Shown: positions 28,703 through 42,122, counted from the first letter of the stretch. The stretch: DNA of 64,000 nt from Cinclus cinclus (GCF_963662255.1 NW_026912133.1:17001-81000); one strand, 5' to 3'. Numbers and translations are program-made. Notes: generated by a model from the sequence alone, not told the origin.

Positions 28703-29450
28703 GACATGAAGTCATGCCTAAAAGGGCATGGGATGCATTGTGACACCACAGGGGCTAAGAGAAGCAAGGAACCATTGTGACCCAATGCAGGCTAACAATC
28801 TAATGATCCCTTGTGACACCAGGGGGCCTAAAATGGCCAGAGATGCATCGTTACAGCACGGGGACCAATAGAAGCAAGGATCTATTATGTCACCATGGAG
28901 GCCAAGAATCAAATGATTCATTGTGACATCAAGTCATGCCTAAAAGGGCATGGGATGCATTGTGACACCACAGGGGTTAAGAGAAGCAAGGATCCATTGT
29001 GACCCAATGGAGGCTAATAATCCCAGGATCCCATTTGACACCAGGGGGCGTAAAAGGGCCAGGGATGAATTGTGACAGCATGGGGCCCAATAGAAACAAG
29101 GAACCATTATGACACCATGGAGGCCAAGAATCAAATGATTCATTGTGACATCAAGTGGCCTAAAATGGCATGGAATGCATTGTGACACCACAGAGGTTAA
29201 GAGAAGCAAGGAACCATTGTTACCCAATGGAGGCTAACAATCTAATGGTCCCTTGTGACACCAATGGGCCTAAAAGGGCCAGGGATGAATTGTGAAAGCA
29301 TGGGGCCCAATTAAAACCTGGTACAATTATGCCACCATGGAGGCCAAAAATGAAATGATTCATTGTGACATCAAGTGGCCTAAAAGGGCATGGGATGCAT
29401 TGTGACACCACAGGGGCTAAGAGAAGCAAGGAACCATTGTGCCCCAAGGC
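28703..29450. repeat. HOR-C copy 3 (partial)
   Basis: It begins with the same GACATGAAGTCATGCC marker and follows copy 2 at an offset of about 2,207 bp (26,732 pairs with 28,940; 27,012 with 29,220). The match fades after about 29,450, where other monomer classes take over. Confidence 0.75.
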
Positions 29451-32400
29451 AGGCTAACAATCTTAAAATCCCTTTTGACACCAGGGGGCGCAAAAGGACC
29501 ACGGATGAACTGTGACAGCATGGGGACCTATAGAAGCAAGGAACCATTATGACACCATGAAGGCCAAGAATCAAATGGTTCATTGTAAGACCAAATGGCC
29601 TAAAAGGGCTTGGAATGCATTGTGACACCACAGAGGTTAAGAGAAGCAAGGAACCATTGTGACCCAATGCAGGCTAACAATCTAATGATCCATTGTGACA
29701 CCAGGGGTTGCAATAGGGCCAGGGATGAATTGTGAAAGCATGGGGCACAATAAAAACATGGAAATATTATGACACAATAGAGGCCAAGACTCAAATGATT
29801 CATTGTGACATCAAGTGGGCTTAAAGTGCATGGGATGCATTGTGACAGCACAGGGGTTAAGAGAAGCAAGGATCCATTGTGACCTTATGCAGGCTAATAA
29901 TCCCAGGATCCCATTGGACACCACTGGGCGTAAAAGGGCCAGGGATGAATTGTGAAAGCATGGGGCCCAAGTAAAACCTGGTACAATTATGCCACCATGG
30001 AGGCCAAGAATCAAATAATTCATTGTGACATCATGTGGCCTAAAAGGGCATGGGATGCATTGTGACAGCACAGGGGGTAAGAGAAGCAAGGATCCATTGT
30101 GACCCTATGGAGGCTAACAATCTCAGAATCCCTTTTGACACCAGGGGTCGCAAAAGGACCACGGATGAACTCTGACAGCAAGGGGACCTATAGAAGCAAG
30201 GAACCATTATGACACCATGAAGGCCAAGAATCAAATGGTTCATTGTGACATCAAGTGGCCTAAAAGGGCTTGGAATGCATTGTGACACTACAGAGGCTAA
30301 GAGAAGCAAGGATCCATTGTGACCCAATGGAGGCTAACAATCTAATGATCCCTTGTGGCACTAGGGGGGATAAAAAGGGCCAGGGATGGATTGTTACAGC
30401 ACGGGGACCAATAGAAGCAAGGATCTATTATGCCACCATGGAGGCCAAGAATCAAATAATTCATTGTGACATCAAGTGGCCTAAAAGTGCATGGGATGCA
30501 TTGTGACAGCACAGGGGTTAAGAGAAGCAAGGATCCATTGTGACCCAATGCAGGCTAACAATCTAATGATCCCTTTTGACACCAGGGGGCCTATAAGGGG
30601 CAGAAATGTATTGTGAAAGCATGGGGCCCAATTAAAACCTGGTACAATTATGCCACCATGGATGCCAAGAATCAAATGATTCATTGTGACATCAAGTGGC
30701 CTAAAAGGGCATGGGATGCATTGTGACACCACAGGCGTTAAGAGATGCAAGGATCCATTGTGACCCAATGCAGGCTAACAATCTAAGAATCCCTTTTGAC
30801 ACCAGGGGGCGTAAAAGGACCACGGATGAACTCTGACAGCATGGGGACCTATAGAAGCAAGGAACCATTATGAGACCATGAAGGCCAAGAATCAAATGGT
30901 TCATTGTGACATCAAGTGGCCTAAAAGTGCATGGGATGCATTGTGACACCACAGAGGTTAAGAGAAGCAAGGAACCATTGTGACTCAATGCAGGCTAACA
31001 ATCTTATGATCCCTTGTGACACCAATGGGCCTAAAAGGGGCAGGGATGAATTGTGAAAGCATGGGGCTCAAGTAAAACCTGGTACAATTATGCCACCATG
31101 GAGGCCAAGAATCAAATGATTCATTGTGACATCAAGTGGCCTAAAAGGGCATGGGATGCATTGTGACACCACAGAGGTTAAGAGAAGCAAGGAACCATTG
31201 TGACCCAATGCAGGCTAACAATCTAATGATCCCTTGTGACACCAATGGGCCTAAAAGGGGCAGGGATGAATTGTGAAAGCACGGGGACCAATAGAAGCAA
31301 GGATCTATTATGCCACCATCGCGGCCAAGAATCAAATAATTCATTGTGACATCATGTGGCCTAAAAGGGCATGGGATGCATTGTGACACCACAGGGGTTA
31401 AGAGAAGCAAAGAACCATTGTGACCCAATGCAGGCTAACAATCTAAGAATCCCTTTTGACACCCGGGGGTGCAAAAGGACCACGGATGAACACCTACAGC
31501 ATGGGGACCTATAGAAGCAAGGAACCATTATGACACCATGAAGGCCAAGAATAAATTGGTTCATAGTGACATCAAGTGGCCTAAAAGGCTTGGAATGCAT
31601 TGTGACACCACAGAGGCTAAGAGAAGCAAGGAACCATTGTGACCCAATGCAGGCTAACAATCTAATGATCCCTTGTGGCACCAGGGGGTATAAAAAGGGC
31701 CAGGGATGGATTGTTACAGCACGGGGACCAATAGAAGCAAGGATCTATTATGCCACCATTGAGGCCAAGAATCAAATAATTCATTGTGACATCAAGTGGC
31801 CTAAAAGGGCATGGGATGCATTGTGACAGCACAGGGGTTAAGAGAAGCAAGGATCCATTGTGACCCAATGGAGGCTAATAATCCCAGGATCCCATTGGAC
31901 ACCAATGGGCGTAAAAGGGCCAGGGATGAATTGTGACAGCATGTGGCCCAATATAAACAAGGAACCATTATGACACCATGGAGGCCAAGAATCAAATGAT
32001 TCATTGTGACATCAAGTGGCCTAAAAGGGCATGGGATGCATTGTGACACCTCAGGGGTTAAGAGAAGCAAGGATCCATTGTGACCCAATGCAGGCTAACA
32101 ATCTAATGGTCCCTTGTGACACCAATGGGCCTAAAAGGGGCAGGGATGTATTGTGAAAGCATGGGGCCCAAGTAAAACCTGGTACAATTATGCCACCATG
32201 GAGGCCAAGAATCAAATGATTCATTGTGACATCAAGTGGCCTAAAAGGGCATGGGATGCATTGTGACACCACAGAGGTTAAGAGAAGCAAGGAACCATTG
32301 TAACCTAATGCAGGCTAACAATCTAATGATCCCTTGTGGCACCAGGGGGTATAAAAAGAGCCAGGGATGGATTGCTACATCTCGGGGAACAATAGAAGCA

Positions 32401-33649
32401 AGGATCTATTATGCCAACGTGGAGGCCAAGAATCAAATGATTCATTGTGACATCAAGTGGCCTAAAAGTGCATGGGATGCATTGTGACACCACAGGGGTT
32501 AAGAGAAGCAAGGATCCATTCTGACCCAATGGAGGCTAATAATCCCAGGATCCCATTTGACACCGAGGGCGTAAAAGGGCCAGAGATGAATTGTGACAGC
32601 ATGGGGCCCAATAGAAACAAGGAACCATTATGACACCATGGAGGCCAAGAATCAAATTATTCATTGTGACGTCAAGTGGCCTAAAAGGGCATGGGATGCA
32701 TTGTGACACCACAGAGGTTAAGAGAAGCAAGGAACCATTGTGACCCAATGCAGGCTAACAATCTAATGATCCCTTGTGACACCAATGTGCCTAAAAGGGC
32801 CAGGCATGTATTGTTACAGCACGGGGACCAATAGAAGCAAGGATCTATTATGCCACCATGGAGGCCAAGAATCAAATAATTCATTGTGACATCAAGTGGC
32901 CTAAAAGCGCATGGGATGAATTGTGACACCACAGGGGTTAAGAGAAGCAAGGATCCATTGTGGCCCAATGCAGGCGAACAATCTAAGAATCCCTTCTGAC
33001 ACCAGGGGGCGCAAAAGCACCATGGATGAACTCTGACAGAAGGGGACCTATAGAAGCAAGGAAACATTATGACACCATGAAGGCCAAGAATCAAATGGTT
33101 CATTGTGACATCAAGTGGCCTAAAAGGGCTTGGAATGCATTGTGACACCACAGAGGTTAAGAGAAGCAAGGAACCATTGTGACCCAATGCAGGCTAACAA
33201 TGTAATGATCCCTTGTGGCACCAGGGGATATAAAAAGGGCCAGGGATGGATTGTTACAGCACGGGGACCAATAGAAGCAAGGATGTATTATGCCACCATG
33301 GAGGCCAAGAATCAAATGATTCATTGTGACATCAAGTGGCCTAAAAGGGCATGGGATGCATTGTGACAGCACAGGGGTGAAGAGAAGCAAGGATCCATTG
33401 TGACCCAATGGAGGCTAATAATCCCAGGATCCCATTTGACACCAGGGGGCGTAATAGGGCCAGGGATGAATTGTGACAGCTTGGGGCCCAATAGAAGCAA
33501 GGAACCATTATGACACCATGGAGGCCAAGAATCAAATGATTCATTGTGACATCAAGTGGCCTAAAAGGGCTTGGAATGCATTTTGACACCACAGAGGTTA
33601 AGAGAAGCAAGGAACCATTGTGACTCAATGCAGGCTAACAATCTAATGA
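29451..33649. repeat. Irregular monomers at the left/right family boundary
   Basis: About 19 monomers with no clear higher-order period. Single-copy substitutions are more common here than in the flanking HORs. Diagnostic sequences change across this stretch: AATCTTAGAATCC (left) gives way to AATCTAAGAATCC (right), CCAAAAATCAAATG largely disappears, and the first TATAAAAA variants appear (31,689; 32,350; 33,229). A one-base deletion near 33,038 makes one monomer 219 bp. Confidence 0.75.
32667..32674. other. TGACGTCA palindrome in subunit 6
   Basis: Subunit 6 normally has TGACATCA. Here it is TGACGTCA, identical to the full cAMP-response element core bound by CREB/ATF proteins. It contains one of the few CG dinucleotides in the array. 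It may be a chance substitution or an ancestral base that escaped CpG decay; binding is not shown. Confidence 0.35.
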
Positions 33650-36600
33650 TCCCTTTTGACACCAGGGCTTGTAATACGGCCAAGGATGCATTGTGAAAGC
33701 ATGGGGCACAATAAAAACTTGGAAATATTGTGGCACCATAGAGGCCAAGACTCTAATGTTTCATTGTAACACCAAGTGGCCTAAAAGGTCATGGGATGCA
33801 TTGTGACACCACAGGGGCTCAGAGAAGCAAGGAACCATTGTGACCCAATGCAGGCTAAACATCTAATGATCCCTTGTGACACCAATGGGCCTAGAAGGGG
33901 CAGGGATGTATTGTGAAAGCATGGGGCCCAATTAAAACCAGGTACAATTACGCCACCATGGAGGCCACTAATCAAATGATTCATTTTGACATCAAGTGGC
34001 CTAAAAGGGCATGGGATGCATTGTGACACCACAGGGGTTGAGAGAAGCAAGGAACCATTGTGACCCAATGCAGGCTAACAATCTAAGAATCCCTTTTGAC
34101 ACCAGGGGGCGCAAAAGGACCACGGATGAACTCTGACAGCATGGGGACCTATAGAAGCAAGGAACCATTATGACACCATGAAGGCCAAGAATCAAATGAT
34201 TCATTGTAAGACCAAGTGGCCTAAAAGGGCATGGGATGCATTGTGACACCACAGAGGTTAAGAGAAGCAAGGAACCATTGTGACCCAATGCAGGCTAACA
34301 ATCTAATGATCCCTTGTGGCACCAGGGGGTATAAAAAGGGCCAGGGATGGATTGTTACAGCTCGGGGACCAATAGAAGTAAGGATCTATTATGCCACCGT
34401 GGAGGCCAAGAATCAAATGATTCATTGTGACATCAAGTGGCCTAAAAGGGCATGGGATGCATTGTGACACCACAGGGGTTAAGAGAAGCAAGGATCCATT
34501 GTGACCCAATGGAGGCTAATAATCCCAGGATCCCATTTGACACCAGGGGGTGTAAAAGGGCCAGGGATGAATTGTGACAGCATGGGGCCCAATAGAAACA
34601 AGGAACCATTATGACGCCATGGAGGCCAAGAATCAAATGATTCATTGTGACATCAAGTGGCCTAAAAGGGCATGGGATGCATTGTGACACCACAGAGGTT
34701 AAGAGAAGCAAGGAACCATTGTGACCCAATGCAGGCTAACAATCTAATGATCCCTTGTGACACCAATGGGCCTAAAAGGGGCAGGGATGTATTGTGAAAG
34801 CATGGGGCCCAAGTAAAACCTGGTACAATTATGCCACCATGGAGGCCAAGTATCAAATGATTCATTGTGATATCAAGTGGCCTAAAAGTGCATGGGATGC
34901 ATTGTGACACCACAGGGGTTAAGAGAAGCAAGGAACCATTGTGACCCAATGCAGGCTAACAATCTAATGATTCATTTTGACACCAATGGGAATAAAAAGG
35001 GGCAGGGATGTATTGTGAAAGCGTGGGGCCCAATTAAAACCTGGTACAATTACGCCACCATGGAGGCCAAGAATCAAATGATTCATTGTGACATCAAGTG
35101 GCCTAAAAGGGCATGGGATGAATTGTGACACCACAGGGGTTGAGAGAAGCAAGGAACCATTGTGACCCAATGCAGGCTAACAATCTATGAATCCCTTTTG
35201 ACACCAGGGGGCGCAAAAGGACCACGGATGTACTCTGACAGCATGGGGACCTATAGAAGCAAGGAACCATTATGACACCATGAAGGCCAAGAATCAAAGG
35301 ATTCATTGTGACATCAAGTGGCCTAAAAGGGCTTGGAATGCATTGTGACACCACAGAGGTTAAGAGAAGCAAGGATCCATTGTGACCCAATGGAGGCTAA
35401 TAATCCCAGGATCCCATTTGACACCAGGGGCCGTAAAAGGGCCGGGTATGAATTGTTACAGCATGGGGCCCAATAGAACAAGGAATCATTATGACACCAT
35501 GGAGGCCAAGAATCAAATGATTCATTGTGACATCAAGTGGCCTAAAAGGGCATGGGATGCATTGTGACACCACAGAGGTTAAGAGAAGCAAGGAACCATT
35601 GTGACCCAATGCAGGCTAACAATCTAATGATCCCGTGTGGCACCAATGGGCCTAAAAGGGGCAGGGATGAATTGTGAAAGCATGGGGCCCAAGTAAATCC
35701 TGGTACAATTATGCCACCATGGAGGCCAAGAATCAAATGATTCATTGTGACATCAAGTGGCCTAAAAGGGCATGGGATGCATTGTGACACCACAGAGGTT
35801 AAGAGAAGCAAGGAAACATTGTGACCCAATGCAGGCTAACAATCTAATGATCCCTTGTGACACCAATGGGCCACAAGGGCCAGGGATGAATTGTTACAGC
35901 ACGGGGCCCAATAGAAACCTCGTACGATTATGCCACCATGGAGGCCAAGAATCAAATGATTCATTGTGACATCAAGTGGCCTAAAAGGGCATGGGATGCA
36001 TTGTGACACCACAGAGCTTAAGAGAAGCAAGGAACCATTGTGACCCAATGCAGGCTAACAATCTAATGATCCCTTGTGGCACCAATGGGCCTAAAAGGGC
36101 CAGGGATGAATTGTTATAGCACGGGGACCAATAGAAGCAAGGATCTATGATGCCACCATTGAGGCCAAGAATCAAATAATTCATTGTGACATCATGTGGC
36201 CTAAAAGGGCATGGGATGCATTGTGACAGCACAGGGGTTAAGAGAAGCAAGGAACCATTGTGACCCAATGGAGGCTAATAATCCCAGGATCCCATTTGAC
36301 ACCAGGGGGCGTAAAAGGGCCAGGGATGAATTGTGACAGCATGGGGCACAATAGAAACAAGGAACCATTATGACGCCATGGAGGCCAAGAATCAAATGAT
36401 TCATTGTGACATCAAGTGGCCTAAAAGGGCATGGGATGCATTGTGACACCACAGAGGTTAAGAGAAGCAAGGAACCATTGTGACCCAATGCAGGCTAACA
36501 ATCTAATGATCCCTTGGGACACCAATGGGCCTAAAAGGGGCAGGGATGTATTGTGAAAGCATGGGGCCCAAGTAAAACGTGGTACAATTATGCCACCATG

Positions 36601-36950
36601 GAGGCCAAGACTCAAATGATTCATTGTGATATCAAGTGGCCTAAAAGTGCATGGGATGCATTGTGACACCACAGGGGTTAAGAGAAGAAAGGAACCATTG
36701 TGACCCAATGCAGGCTAACAATCTAATGATTCATTTTGACACCAAAGGGAATAAAAAGGGGCAGGGATGTATTGTGAAAGCGTGGGGCCCAATTAAAACC
36801 TGGTACAATTACGCCACCATGGAGGCCAAGAATCAAATGATTCATTGTGACATCAAGTGGCCTAAAAGGGCATGGGATGAATTGTGACACCACAGGGGTT
36901 GAGAGAAGCAAGGAACCATTGTGACCCAATGCAGGCTAACAATCTATGAA
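33650..36950. repeat. HOR-D copy 1 (15-mer, 3,301 bp)
   Basis: Every monomer from 33,781 to 36,723 recurs 3,301 bp later. The copy starts at CCAGGGCTTGTAATACGG, a version seen only here and at the start of copy 2. The two copies differ at very few bases; one is AGAAGTAAGG near 34,375 against AGAAATAAGG near 37,676. Confidence 0.9.
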
Positions 36951-39900
36951 TCCCTTTTGACACCAGGGCTTGTAATACGGCCAAGGATGCATTGTGAAAG
37001 CATGGGGCACAATAAAAACTTGGAAATATTGTGGCACCATAGAGGCCAAGACTCTAATGTTTCATTGTAACACCAAGTGGCCTAAAAGGTCATGGGATGC
37101 ATTGTGACACCACAGGGGCTCAGAGAAGCAAGGAACCATTGTGACCCAATGCAGGCTAAACATCTAATGATCCCTTGTGACACCAATGGGCCTAGAAGGG
37201 GCAGGGATGTATTGTGAAAGCATGGGGCCCAATTAAAACCAGGTACAATTACGCCACCATGGAGGCCACTAATCAAATGATTCATTTTGACATCAAGTGG
37301 CCTAAAAGGGCATGGGATGCATTGTGACACCACAGGGGTTGAGAGAAGCAAGGAACCATTGTGACCCAATGCAGGCTAACAATCTAAGAATCCCTTTTGA
37401 CACCAGGGGGCGCAAAAGGACCACGGATGAACTCTGACAGCATGGGGACCTATAGAAGCAAGGAACCATTATGACACCATGAAGGCCAAGAATCAAATGA
37501 TTCATTGTAAGACCAAGTGGCCTAAAAGGGCATGGGATGCATTGTGACACCACAGAGGTTAAGAGAAGCAAGGAACCATTGTGACCCAATGCAGGCTAAC
37601 AATCTAATGATCCCTTGTGGCACCAGGGGGTATAAAAAGGGCCAGGGATGGATTGTTACAGCTCGGGGACCAATAGAAATAAGGATCTATTATGCCACCG
37701 TGGAGGCCAAGAATCAAATGATTCATTGTGACATCAAGTGGCCTAAAAGGGCATGGGATGCATTGTGACACCACAGGGGTTAAGAGAAGCAAGGATCCAT
37801 TGTGACCCAATGGAGGCTAATAATCCCAGGATCCCATTTGACACCAGGGGGTGTAAAAGGGCCAGGGATGAATTGTGACAGCATGGGGCCCAATAGAAAC
37901 AAGGAACCATTATGACGCCATGGAGGCCAAGAATCAAATGATTCATTGTGACATCAAGTGGCCTAAAAGGGCATGGGATGCATTGTGACACCACAGAGGT
38001 TAAGAGAAGCAAGGAACCATTGTGACCCAATGCAGGCTAACAATCTAATGATCCCTTGTGACACCAATGGGCCTAAAAGGGGCAGGGATGTATTGTGAAA
38101 GCATGGGGCCCAAGTAAAACCTGGTACAATTATGCCACCATGGAGGCCAAGTATCAAATGATTCATTGTGATATCAAGTGGCCTAAAAGTGCATGGGATG
38201 CATTGTGACACCACAGGGGTTAAGAGAAGCAAGGAACCATTGTGACCCAATGCAGGCTAACAATCTAATGATTCATTTTGACACCAATGGGAATAAAAAG
38301 GGGCAGGGATGTATTGTGAAAGCGTGGGGCCCAATTAAAACCTGGTACAATTACGCCACCATGGAGGCCAAGAATCAAATGATTCATTGTGACATCAAGT
38401 GGCCTAAAAGGGCATGGGATGAATTGTGACACCACAGGGGTTGAGAGAAGCAAGGAACCATTGTGACCCAATGCAGGCTAACAATCTATGAATCCCTTTT
38501 GACACCAGGGGGCGCAAAAGGACCACGGATGTACTCTGACAGCATGGGGACCTATAGAAGCAAGGAACCATTATGACACCATGAAGGCCAAGAATCAAAG
38601 GATTCATTGTGACATCAAGTGGCCTAAAAGGGCTTGGAATGCATTGTGACACCACAGAGGTTAAGAGAAGCAAGGATCCATTGTGACCCAATGGAGGCTA
38701 ATAATCCCAGGATCCCATTTGACACCAGGGGCCGTAAAAGGGCCGGGTATGAATTGTTACAGCATGGGGCCCAATAGAACAAGGAATCATTATGACACCA
38801 TGGAGGCCAAGAATCAAATGATTCATTGTGACATCAAGTGGCCTAAAAGGGCATGGGATGCATTGTGACACCACAGAGGTTAAGAGAAGCAAGGAACCAT
38901 TGTGACCCAATGCAGGCTAACAATCTAATGATCCCGTGTGGCACCAATGGGCCTAAAAGGGGCAGGGATGAATTGTGAAAGCATGGGGCCCAAGTAAATC
39001 CTGGTACAATTATGCCACCATGGAGGCCAAGAATCAAATGATTCATTGTGACATCAAGTGGCCTAAAAGGGCATGGGATGCATTGTGACACCACAGAGGT
39101 TAAGAGAAGCAAGGAAACATTGTGACCCAATGCAGGCTAACAATCTAATGATCCCTTGTGACACCAATGGGCCACAAGGGCCAGGGATGAATTGTTACAG
39201 CACGGGGCCCAATAGAAACCTCGTACGATTATGCCACCATGGAGGCCAAGAATCAAATGATTCATTGTGACATCAAGTGGCCTAAAAGGGCATGGGATGC
39301 ATTGTGACACCACAGAGCTTAAGAGAAGCAAGGAACCATTGTGACCCAATGCAGGCTAACAATCTAATGATCCCTTGTGGCACCAATGGGCCTAAAAGGG
39401 CCAGGGATGAATTGTTATAGCACGGGGACCAATAGAAGCAAGGATCTATGATGCCACCATTGAGGCCAAGAATCAAATAATTCATTGTGACATCATGTGG
39501 CCTAAAAGGGCATGGGATGCATTGTGACAGCACAGGGGTTAAGAGAAGCAAGGAACCATTGTGACCCAATGGAGGCTAATAATCCCAGGATCCCATTTGA
39601 CACCAGGGGGCGTAAAAGGGCCAGGGATGAATTGTGACAGCATGGGGCACAATAGAAACAAGGAACCATTATGACGCCATGGAGGCCAAGAATCAAATGA
39701 TTCATTGTGACATCAAGTGGCCTAAAAGGGCATGGGATGCATTGTGACACCACAGAGGTTAAGAGAAGCAAGGAACCATTGTGACCCAATGCAGGCTAAC
39801 AATCTAATGATCCCTTGGGACACCAATGGGCCTAAAAGGGGCAGGGATGTATTGTGAAAGCATGGGGCCCAAGTAAAACGTGGTACAATTATGCCACCAT

Positions 39901-40251
39901 GGAGGCCAAGACTCAAATGATTCATTGTGATATCAAGTGGCCTAAAAGTGCATGGGATGCATTGTGACACCACAGGGGTTAAGAGAAGAAAGGAACCATT
40001 GTGACCCAATGCAGGCTAACAATCTAATGATTCATTTTGACACCAAAGGGAATAAAAAGGGGCAGGGATGTATTGTGAAAGCGTGGGGCCCAATTAAAAC
40101 CTGGTACAATTACGCCACCATGGAGGCCAAGAATCAAATGATTCATTGTGACATCAAGTGGCCTAAAAGGGCATGGGATGAATTGTGACACCACAGGGGT
40201 TGAGAGAAGCAAGGAACCATTGTGACCCAATGCAGGCTAACAATCTATGAA
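36951..40251. repeat. HOR-D copy 2 (15-mer, 3,301 bp)
   Basis: This is a nearly exact copy of 33,650-36,950. Its last eight monomers (about 38,492-40,251) are themselves the unit that repeats next at a spacing of 1,759 bp. Confidence 0.9.
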
Positions 40252-41560
40252 TCCCTTTTGACACCAGGGGGCGCAAAAGGACCACGGATGTACTCTGACA
40301 GCATGGGGACCTATAGAAGCAAGGAACCATTATGACACCATGAAGGCCAAGAATCAAAGGATTCATTGTGACATCAAGTGGCCTAAAAGGGCTTGGAATG
40401 CATTGTGACACCACAGAGGTTAAGAGAAGCAAGGATCCATTGTGACCCAATGGAGGCTAATAATCCCAGGATCCCATTTGACACCAGGGGGCGTAAAATG
40501 GCCAGGGATGAATTGTTACAGCATGGGGCCCAATAGAACAAGGAATCATTATGACACCATGGAGGCCAAGAATCAAATGATTCATTGTGACATCAAGTGG
40601 CCTAAAAGGGCATGGGATGCATTGTGACACCACAGAGGTTAAGAGAAGCAAGGAACCATTGTGACCCAATGCAGGCTAACAATCTAATGATCCCGTGTGG
40701 CACCAATGGGCCTAAAAGGGGCAGGGATGAATTGTGAAAGCATGGGGCCCAAGTAAATCCTGGTACAATTATGCCACCATGGAGGCCAAGAATCAAATGA
40801 TTCATTGTGACATCAAGTGGCCTAAAAGGGCATGGGATGCATTGTGACACCACAGAGGTTAAGAGAAGCAAGGAAACATTGTGACCCAATGCAGGCTAAC
40901 AATCTAATGATCCCTTGTGACACCAATGGGCCACAAGGGCCAGGGATGAATTGTTACAGCACGGGGCCCAATAGAAACCTCGTACGATTATGCCACCATG
41001 GAGGCCAAGAATCAAATGATTCATTGTGACATCAAGTGGCCTAAAAGGGCATGGGATGCATTGTGACACCACAGAGCTTAAGAGAAGCAAGGAACCATTG
41101 TGACCCAATGCAGGCTAACAATCTAATGATCCCTTGTGACACCAAAGGGCCTAAAAGGGCCAGGGATGAATTGTTACAGCACGGGGACCAATAGAAGCAA
41201 GGATCTATTATGCCACCATTGAGGCCAAGAATCAAATAATTCATTGTGACATCATGTGGCCTAAAAGGGCATGGGATGCATTGTGACAGCACAGGGGTTA
41301 AGAGAAGCAAGGAACCATTGTGACCCAATGCAGGCTAATAATCCCAGGATCCCATTTGACACCAGGGGGCGTAAAAGGGCCAGGGATGAATTGTGACAGC
41401 ATGGGGCACAATAGAAACAAGGAACCATTATGACACCATGGAGGCCAAGAATCAAATGATTCATTGTGACATCAAGTGGCCTAAAAGGGCATGGGATGCA
41501 TTGTGACACCACAGAGGTTAAGAGAAGCAAGGAACCATTGTGACCCAATGCAGGCTAACA
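40252..41560. repeat. Nested 8-mer repeat of HOR-D (partial, 1,759-bp spacing)
   Basis: Instead of restarting the 15-mer, the sequence at 40,252 resumes at the phase found at 38,492 (and 35,191). Monomers at 40,163, 40,602, 41,041 and 41,261 match those 1,759 bp earlier. Differences are more numerous than between the two 15-mers, for example GGCGTAAAATGGCCAGGG near 40,490 against GCCGTAAAAGGGCCGGG. The match ends near 41,560. Confidence 0.85.
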
Positions 41561-41939
41561 ATCTAAGAATCCCTTTTGACACCAGGGGGCGCAAAAGGAC
41601 CACGGATGAACTCTGACATCAAGGGGACCTATAGAAGCAAGGAATCATTATGACACCATGAAGGCCAAGAATCAAATGATTCATTGTGACATCAAGTGGG
41701 CTAAAAGGGCTTGGAATGCATTGTGACACCACAGAGGTTAAGAGAAGCAAGGAACCATTGTGACCCAATGCAGGCTAACAATCTAATGATCCCTTTTGAC
41801 ACCAGTGCTTGTAATAGGGCCACGGATGCATTGTGAAAGCATGGGGCACAATAAAAACATGGAAATATTATGACACCATACAGGCCAAGACTCAAATGAT
41901 TCATTGTAACACCAAGTGGCCTAAAAGGGCATGGGATGC

Positions 41940-41976
41940 ATTGTGACACCACAGGGGTTAAGAGAAGCAAGGAACC
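41940..41976 (+). repeat. Subunit 1 of the reference monomer (37 bp)
   Basis: It opens with ATTGTGACACCACAGGGG and ends with GAAGCAAGGAACC. Its second half resembles subunit 4 of one monomer class, which ends TATAGAAGCAAGGAACC. That match is one line of evidence that subunits 1-3 and 4-6 are duplicates. Two common alternatives across the array are CAGAGG for CAGGGG and GGATCC for GGAACC. Confidence 0.9.
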
Positions 41977-42012
41977 ATTGCGACCCAATGCAGGCTAAAC
42001 ATCTAATGATCC
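41977..42012 (+). repeat. Subunit 2 of the reference monomer (36 bp)
   Basis: It opens with ATTGCGACCCAATGCAGG here, where most copies have ATTGTGACCC. It pairs with subunit 5: both are 36 bp, share ATGCAGGC or ATGGAGGC in the middle, and end in AATGATCC or AATGATTC. The second half is one of the most variable parts of the monomer (AATCTTAGAATCC, AATCTAAGAATCC, AATCTAATGATCC and AATCCCAGGATCC all occur). Confidence 0.9.
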
Positions 42013-42049
42013 CTTGTGACACCAATGGGCCTAAAAGGGGCAGGGATGT
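42013..42049 (+). repeat. Subunit 3 of the reference monomer (37 bp)
   Basis: It opens with CTTGTGACACCAATGGGC and continues CTAAAAGGGGCAGGGATG. It pairs with subunit 6, which has ATTGTGACATCAAGTGGC followed by CTAAAAGGGCATGGGATG. Class-specific versions of its second half include GCGCAAAAGGACCACGG, GCGTTAAAGGGCCAGG, TTGCAATAGGGCCAGG and TATAAAAAGGGCCAGG. Confidence 0.9.
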
Positions 42050-42086
42050 ATTGTGAAAGCATGGGGCCCAATTAAAACCTGGTACA
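42050..42086 (+). repeat. Subunit 4 of the reference monomer (37 bp)
   Basis: It opens with ATTGTGAAAGCATGGGGC and ends AACCTGGTACA. This is the most class-diagnostic subunit of the monomer. Other versions contain GGGGACCTATAGAAGC, GGGGCACAATAAAAACATGG, GGGGCCCAATAGAAAC, or CAGCACGGGGACCAATAG. It occupies the same place in the second 110-bp half that subunit 1 does in the first. Confidence 0.9.
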
Positions 42087-42122
42087 ATTACGCCACCATG
42101 GAGGCCAAGAATCAAATGATTC
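42087..42122 (+). repeat. Subunit 5 of the reference monomer (36 bp)
   Basis: It reads ATTACGCCACCATGGAGG and then CCAAGAATCAAATGATTC. Most copies have ATTATG at the start. The version CCAAAAATCAAATG is common left of about 29.8 kb and rare to the right of it. It is the 36-bp middle member of the second 110-bp half and pairs with subunit 2. Confidence 0.9.

Noticed and set aside
41940..41959. TGTGACACCACA in subunit 1 as a designed inverted repeat or hairpin
   Set aside because: Only the outer TGTG/CACA bases pair and the arms are too short for a convincing hairpin.
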